From NCBI GenBank assembly GCA_910587665.1, contig CAJUMZ010000001.1, forward strand, positions 124,001 through 188,000: a stretch of 64,000 bases of DNA, written 5' to 3'. The DNA is from an uncultured Muribaculum sp. (lineage in GTDB: Bacteria > Bacteroidota > Bacteroidia > Bacteroidales > Muribaculaceae). Made by a program: the position numbers and the translations under genes. Of this stretch, positions 62,214 to 64,000 are shown one piece after another. The notes beneath the pieces were generated by a model, which was given only the letters and a program-made list of their open reading frames with translations, was not told where the DNA came from and did not search any database. Within the stretch, counting starts at the first letter, position 1. Each line of letters begins with the position of its first letter.

Positions 62214-63431
62214 ATGAATTTCAACATCATAGTCGCATCATTACTGATGCCGACAGCCATTTTTGCCGTCGCTGAGACAAAAACGATCACAGTGACAGCA
62301 GAAAATCGTCTTCCTTTTGAAAAGCTTGCCCAACCCGTCATTGTCAGGCTTGACAAGCATGCCGCCGGGATGAACGTAAGCAAAGCCACAGCTATGATCG
62401 ACGGCAAAGAGATTGCATCTCAGCTTGACGACCTTGATAAAGACGGAATTGCCGACGAGCTTGTCATGACAGTAGATATCCCTGCTAAAAAGAAGGCGGT
62501 GATAGAAGTCACGCTTGACACAGAAGGCACACAGGCTGAGTATGAGCCTGCGACAAATGCCTACATCAAGCTACGCGATGAAAAGAAGACCCATGTAAAG
62601 GTCAACTCCGTTGCCTTTCCCGGCGATATCAATGTAAAGACCACCTACAATTCGATATACGGACATGGTGCAGTGATGGAAGGATTGCATAACGCCATCC
62701 GCATCTATATGGACAACCGGCAGAGCATTGATCTGTACGGGAAATCACAACCACGCCTTGAGCTTGAGGTGACCGGATTCTATACTACCCCGGAACAGCT
62801 TGCCGAAGGCTACGGAAGAGATATCCTTTGGGCGGGAAAATCAGTTGCCGCCGGGTCGTTCCGAGGTTATCAGAACGGCTCGCCATGCACGATCGATACC
62901 GTTTCATCCCGCGGTCAGGAGGTGATTGTCACAGGTCCGGTACGTTCGATTGTCGAAGTTACCGACAGGGACTGGATTTACAACGGGAAACACCATCAGA
63001 TGAAGCAACGCTATGCCATATATGCCGGTCGTCATGACTTTGACGTCGAAGTGACCATAAATGGGATAACGGATGGCGACAGATTCTGCACCGGCATCCA
63101 GAAACTTGAGACCGATAATCAAGGCTTCATAGAGACTGACGGGCTTGCCGGTAGCTATGGGAGCAATGTCCCAGAAAAGAAATTTCCCGAACTGACCGAG
63201 ACACTCGGGCTTGGACTCCATGTACCCGCAGTAAACAATGGCGGCATGATGGAAGATGAGTATAATTATCTTGCCATGCTTGTCCCAGATACCCACGGGA
63301 AAATATGGTATTCGGTAAATGTCGGTGCCGAAAGGGAAGCCGGCGGATTCAAAAGTGCGGAAAGTTGGTTTGACAACCTGAAGCGTTGGCACAACGAATT
63401 ATCCAATCCATGTGTAATAACAATAAAATAG
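62214..63431 (+). CDS. DUF4861 family secreted protein
   Basis: The 405-residue product has a signal peptide (about 1-20) and a beta-rich body matching DUF4861: PVIVRLDKHAAGMNV, DDLDKDGIADELV, NSIYGHGAVMEGLHNAIRIY and YAIYAGRHDFDVEVTING. Family members lie in polysaccharide (often pectin) utilisation loci, but no catalytic role has been agreed. The 25-base gap to the esterase and 42 bases to the next dehydrogenase suggest one operon for uronate- or xylan-type glycans. Confidence 0.78.
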   Translation: MNFNIIVASLLMPTAIFAVAETKTITVTAENRLPFEKLAQPVIVRLDKHAAGMNVSKATAMIDGKEIASQLDDLDKDGIADELVMTVDIPAKKKAVIEVTLDTEGTQAEYEPATNAYIKLRDEKKTHVKVNSVAFPGDINVKTTYNSIYGHGAVMEGLHNAIRIYMDNRQSIDLYGKSQPRLELEVTGFYTTPEQLAEGYGRDILWAGKSVAAGSFRGYQNGSPCTIDTVSSRGQEVIVTGPVRSIVEVTDRDWIYNGKHHQMKQRYAIYAGRHDFDVEVTINGITDGDRFCTGIQKLETDNQGFIETDGLAGSYGSNVPEKKFPELTETLGLGLHVPAVNNGGMMEDEYNYLAMLVPDTHGKIWYSVNVGAEREAGGFKSAESWFDNLKRWHNELSNPCVITIK

Positions 63432-63473
63432 CCTGTATATAAATCATCTAAATCATCTAAAAACTATACTGCA

Positions 63474-64000
63474 ATGGTAAATTTTTCATTAGAAGGGAAA
63501 GTGGCACTTGTAACCGGGGCCGCTTATGGAATAGGACTCGCTATCGCCCGCGCTTATGCAGAGGCAGGTGCAAAAATATTGTTTAACTGCTCCCGTCAGG
63601 AAACAGTGGACCGTGGCATGAAAGCCTACAAAGAGCTTGGAATCGACGCCAAAGGCTATCTTTGCGACGTGACCGACGAAGAGGCGGTAAAAGCCATGGT
63701 AGCCGACATTGAAAAGACAGTAGGCACAATCGACATTCTTGTAAACAATGCAGGTATAATCAAGCGCATACCGATGGAACAGATGGCTGTGGAGGATTTC
63801 CGCAGGGTGATCGACGTGGATCTCGTAGCGCCTTACATCTGTGCAAAGGCTGTCATACCCGGCATGATAAAGAAAGGCCACGGCAAGATCATTAACATCT
63901 GCTCTATGATGAGCGAACTCGGAAGAGAGACCGTATCGGCCTATGCGGCGGCAAAGGGCGGATTAAAAATGCTCACACGCAATATCTGCTCTGAATATGG
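63474..64000 (+). CDS. Gluconate 5-dehydrogenase-like SDR (KduD/IdnO type), 3' end outside window
   Basis: The frame from ATG 63474 stays open to the window edge (175 codons). It shows FSLEGKVALVTGAAYGIG with the NAD(P) loop, the structural LVNNAG, KIINICSMMSELG with the catalytic Ser region and SAYAAAKGG with the Y-x-x-x-K pair. It matches SDRs named gluconate 5-dehydrogenase or 2-keto-3-deoxygluconate dehydrogenase (KduD). Together with the DUF4861 gene this suggests uronic-acid catabolism. The C-terminal third is missing. Confidence 0.85.
   Translation, partial: MVNFSLEGKVALVTGAAYGIGLAIARAYAEAGAKILFNCSRQETVDRGMKAYKELGIDAKGYLCDVTDEEAVKAMVADIEKTVGTIDILVNNAGIIKRIPMEQMAVEDFRRVIDVDLVAPYICAKAVIPGMIKKGHGKIINICSMMSELGRETVSAYAAAKGGLKMLTRNICSEY

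Overview
The window looks like a chromosome segment of a gut-type member of Bacteroidota, order Bacteroidales, most plausibly Muribaculaceae-like (the family is an inference). The signs are a type IX secretion system (T9SS), a SusC-style TonB plug, DUF3575/fimbrillin-like lipoproteins, the Bacteroidota-specific YidC and SufBCDS arrangements, and repeated matches to the Bacteroidota promoter (TTTG, 19-20 bases, TAnnTTTG). Most of it is moderately GC-rich, tightly packed and ordinary chromosomal DNA.

Layout. 1-3,510: AT-rich right end of an integrated element (cut-off hypothetical gene, DUF1016 nuclease, tyrosine integrase) ending near a tRNA-3'-end-like sequence and a perfect 30-bp palindrome. 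3,632-6,820: a second, divergent tyrosine recombinase, a barrel-less TonB-plug protein and a GH8 glycosidase. 6,834-8,711: a copper/zinc-type efflux permease with an HMA tail and an AraC regulator with an HMA-like sensor. 8,828-13,648: pncB, a GH25 muramidase, aroA, a small Cys-motif membrane protein and a metal ABC permease. 13,700-18,396: T9SS genes porW/sprE and porX. 18,412-26,644: tsaE, an Imm17-like protein, a CNNM/CBS protein, birA, cvpA and sufBCDS. 26,659-26,919: a paired inverted repeat. 26,985-35,360: a T9SS cargo protein, a TPR/beta-barrel pair and a GH3 glucosidase. 35,381-37,069: a DUF4143 ATPase between two arrays of one 33-bp tandem repeat. 37,066-43,963: cysK, a GNAT/FemAB-like protein, an alcohol dehydrogenase, yidC and pyrG. 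44,079-50,895: a single unit of the repeat seen at 26.7 kb, then a four-gene operon of a MACPF lipoprotein, two fimbrillin-like lipoproteins and a DUF3575 protein, with a divergent membrane TPR-LuxR regulator. 50,946-53,017: M48 protease, an unknown small protein and an SDR. 53,078-59,859: T9SS core porT-porP-gldK-gldL-gldM-gldN. 59,964-64,000: tRNA-Asp, an MFS transporter, and an esterase/DUF4861/SDR group that runs off the window.

How the genes fit together. Both T9SS loci (porW-porX and porT-porP-gldKLMN) and a protein with a type A sorting tail (26,985-27,956) lie here, so the machine, part of its control circuit and one likely substrate can be read together. GH8, GH3, the acetyl-esterase and the DUF4861/SDR pair point to plant polysaccharide use.

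The least ordinary items are the MACPF-fimbrillin operon, the roughly 105-bp REPIN-like repeat, the ATPase between 33-bp arrays, the hairpin holding the porT start codon, and three promoters that sit directly against their start codons.
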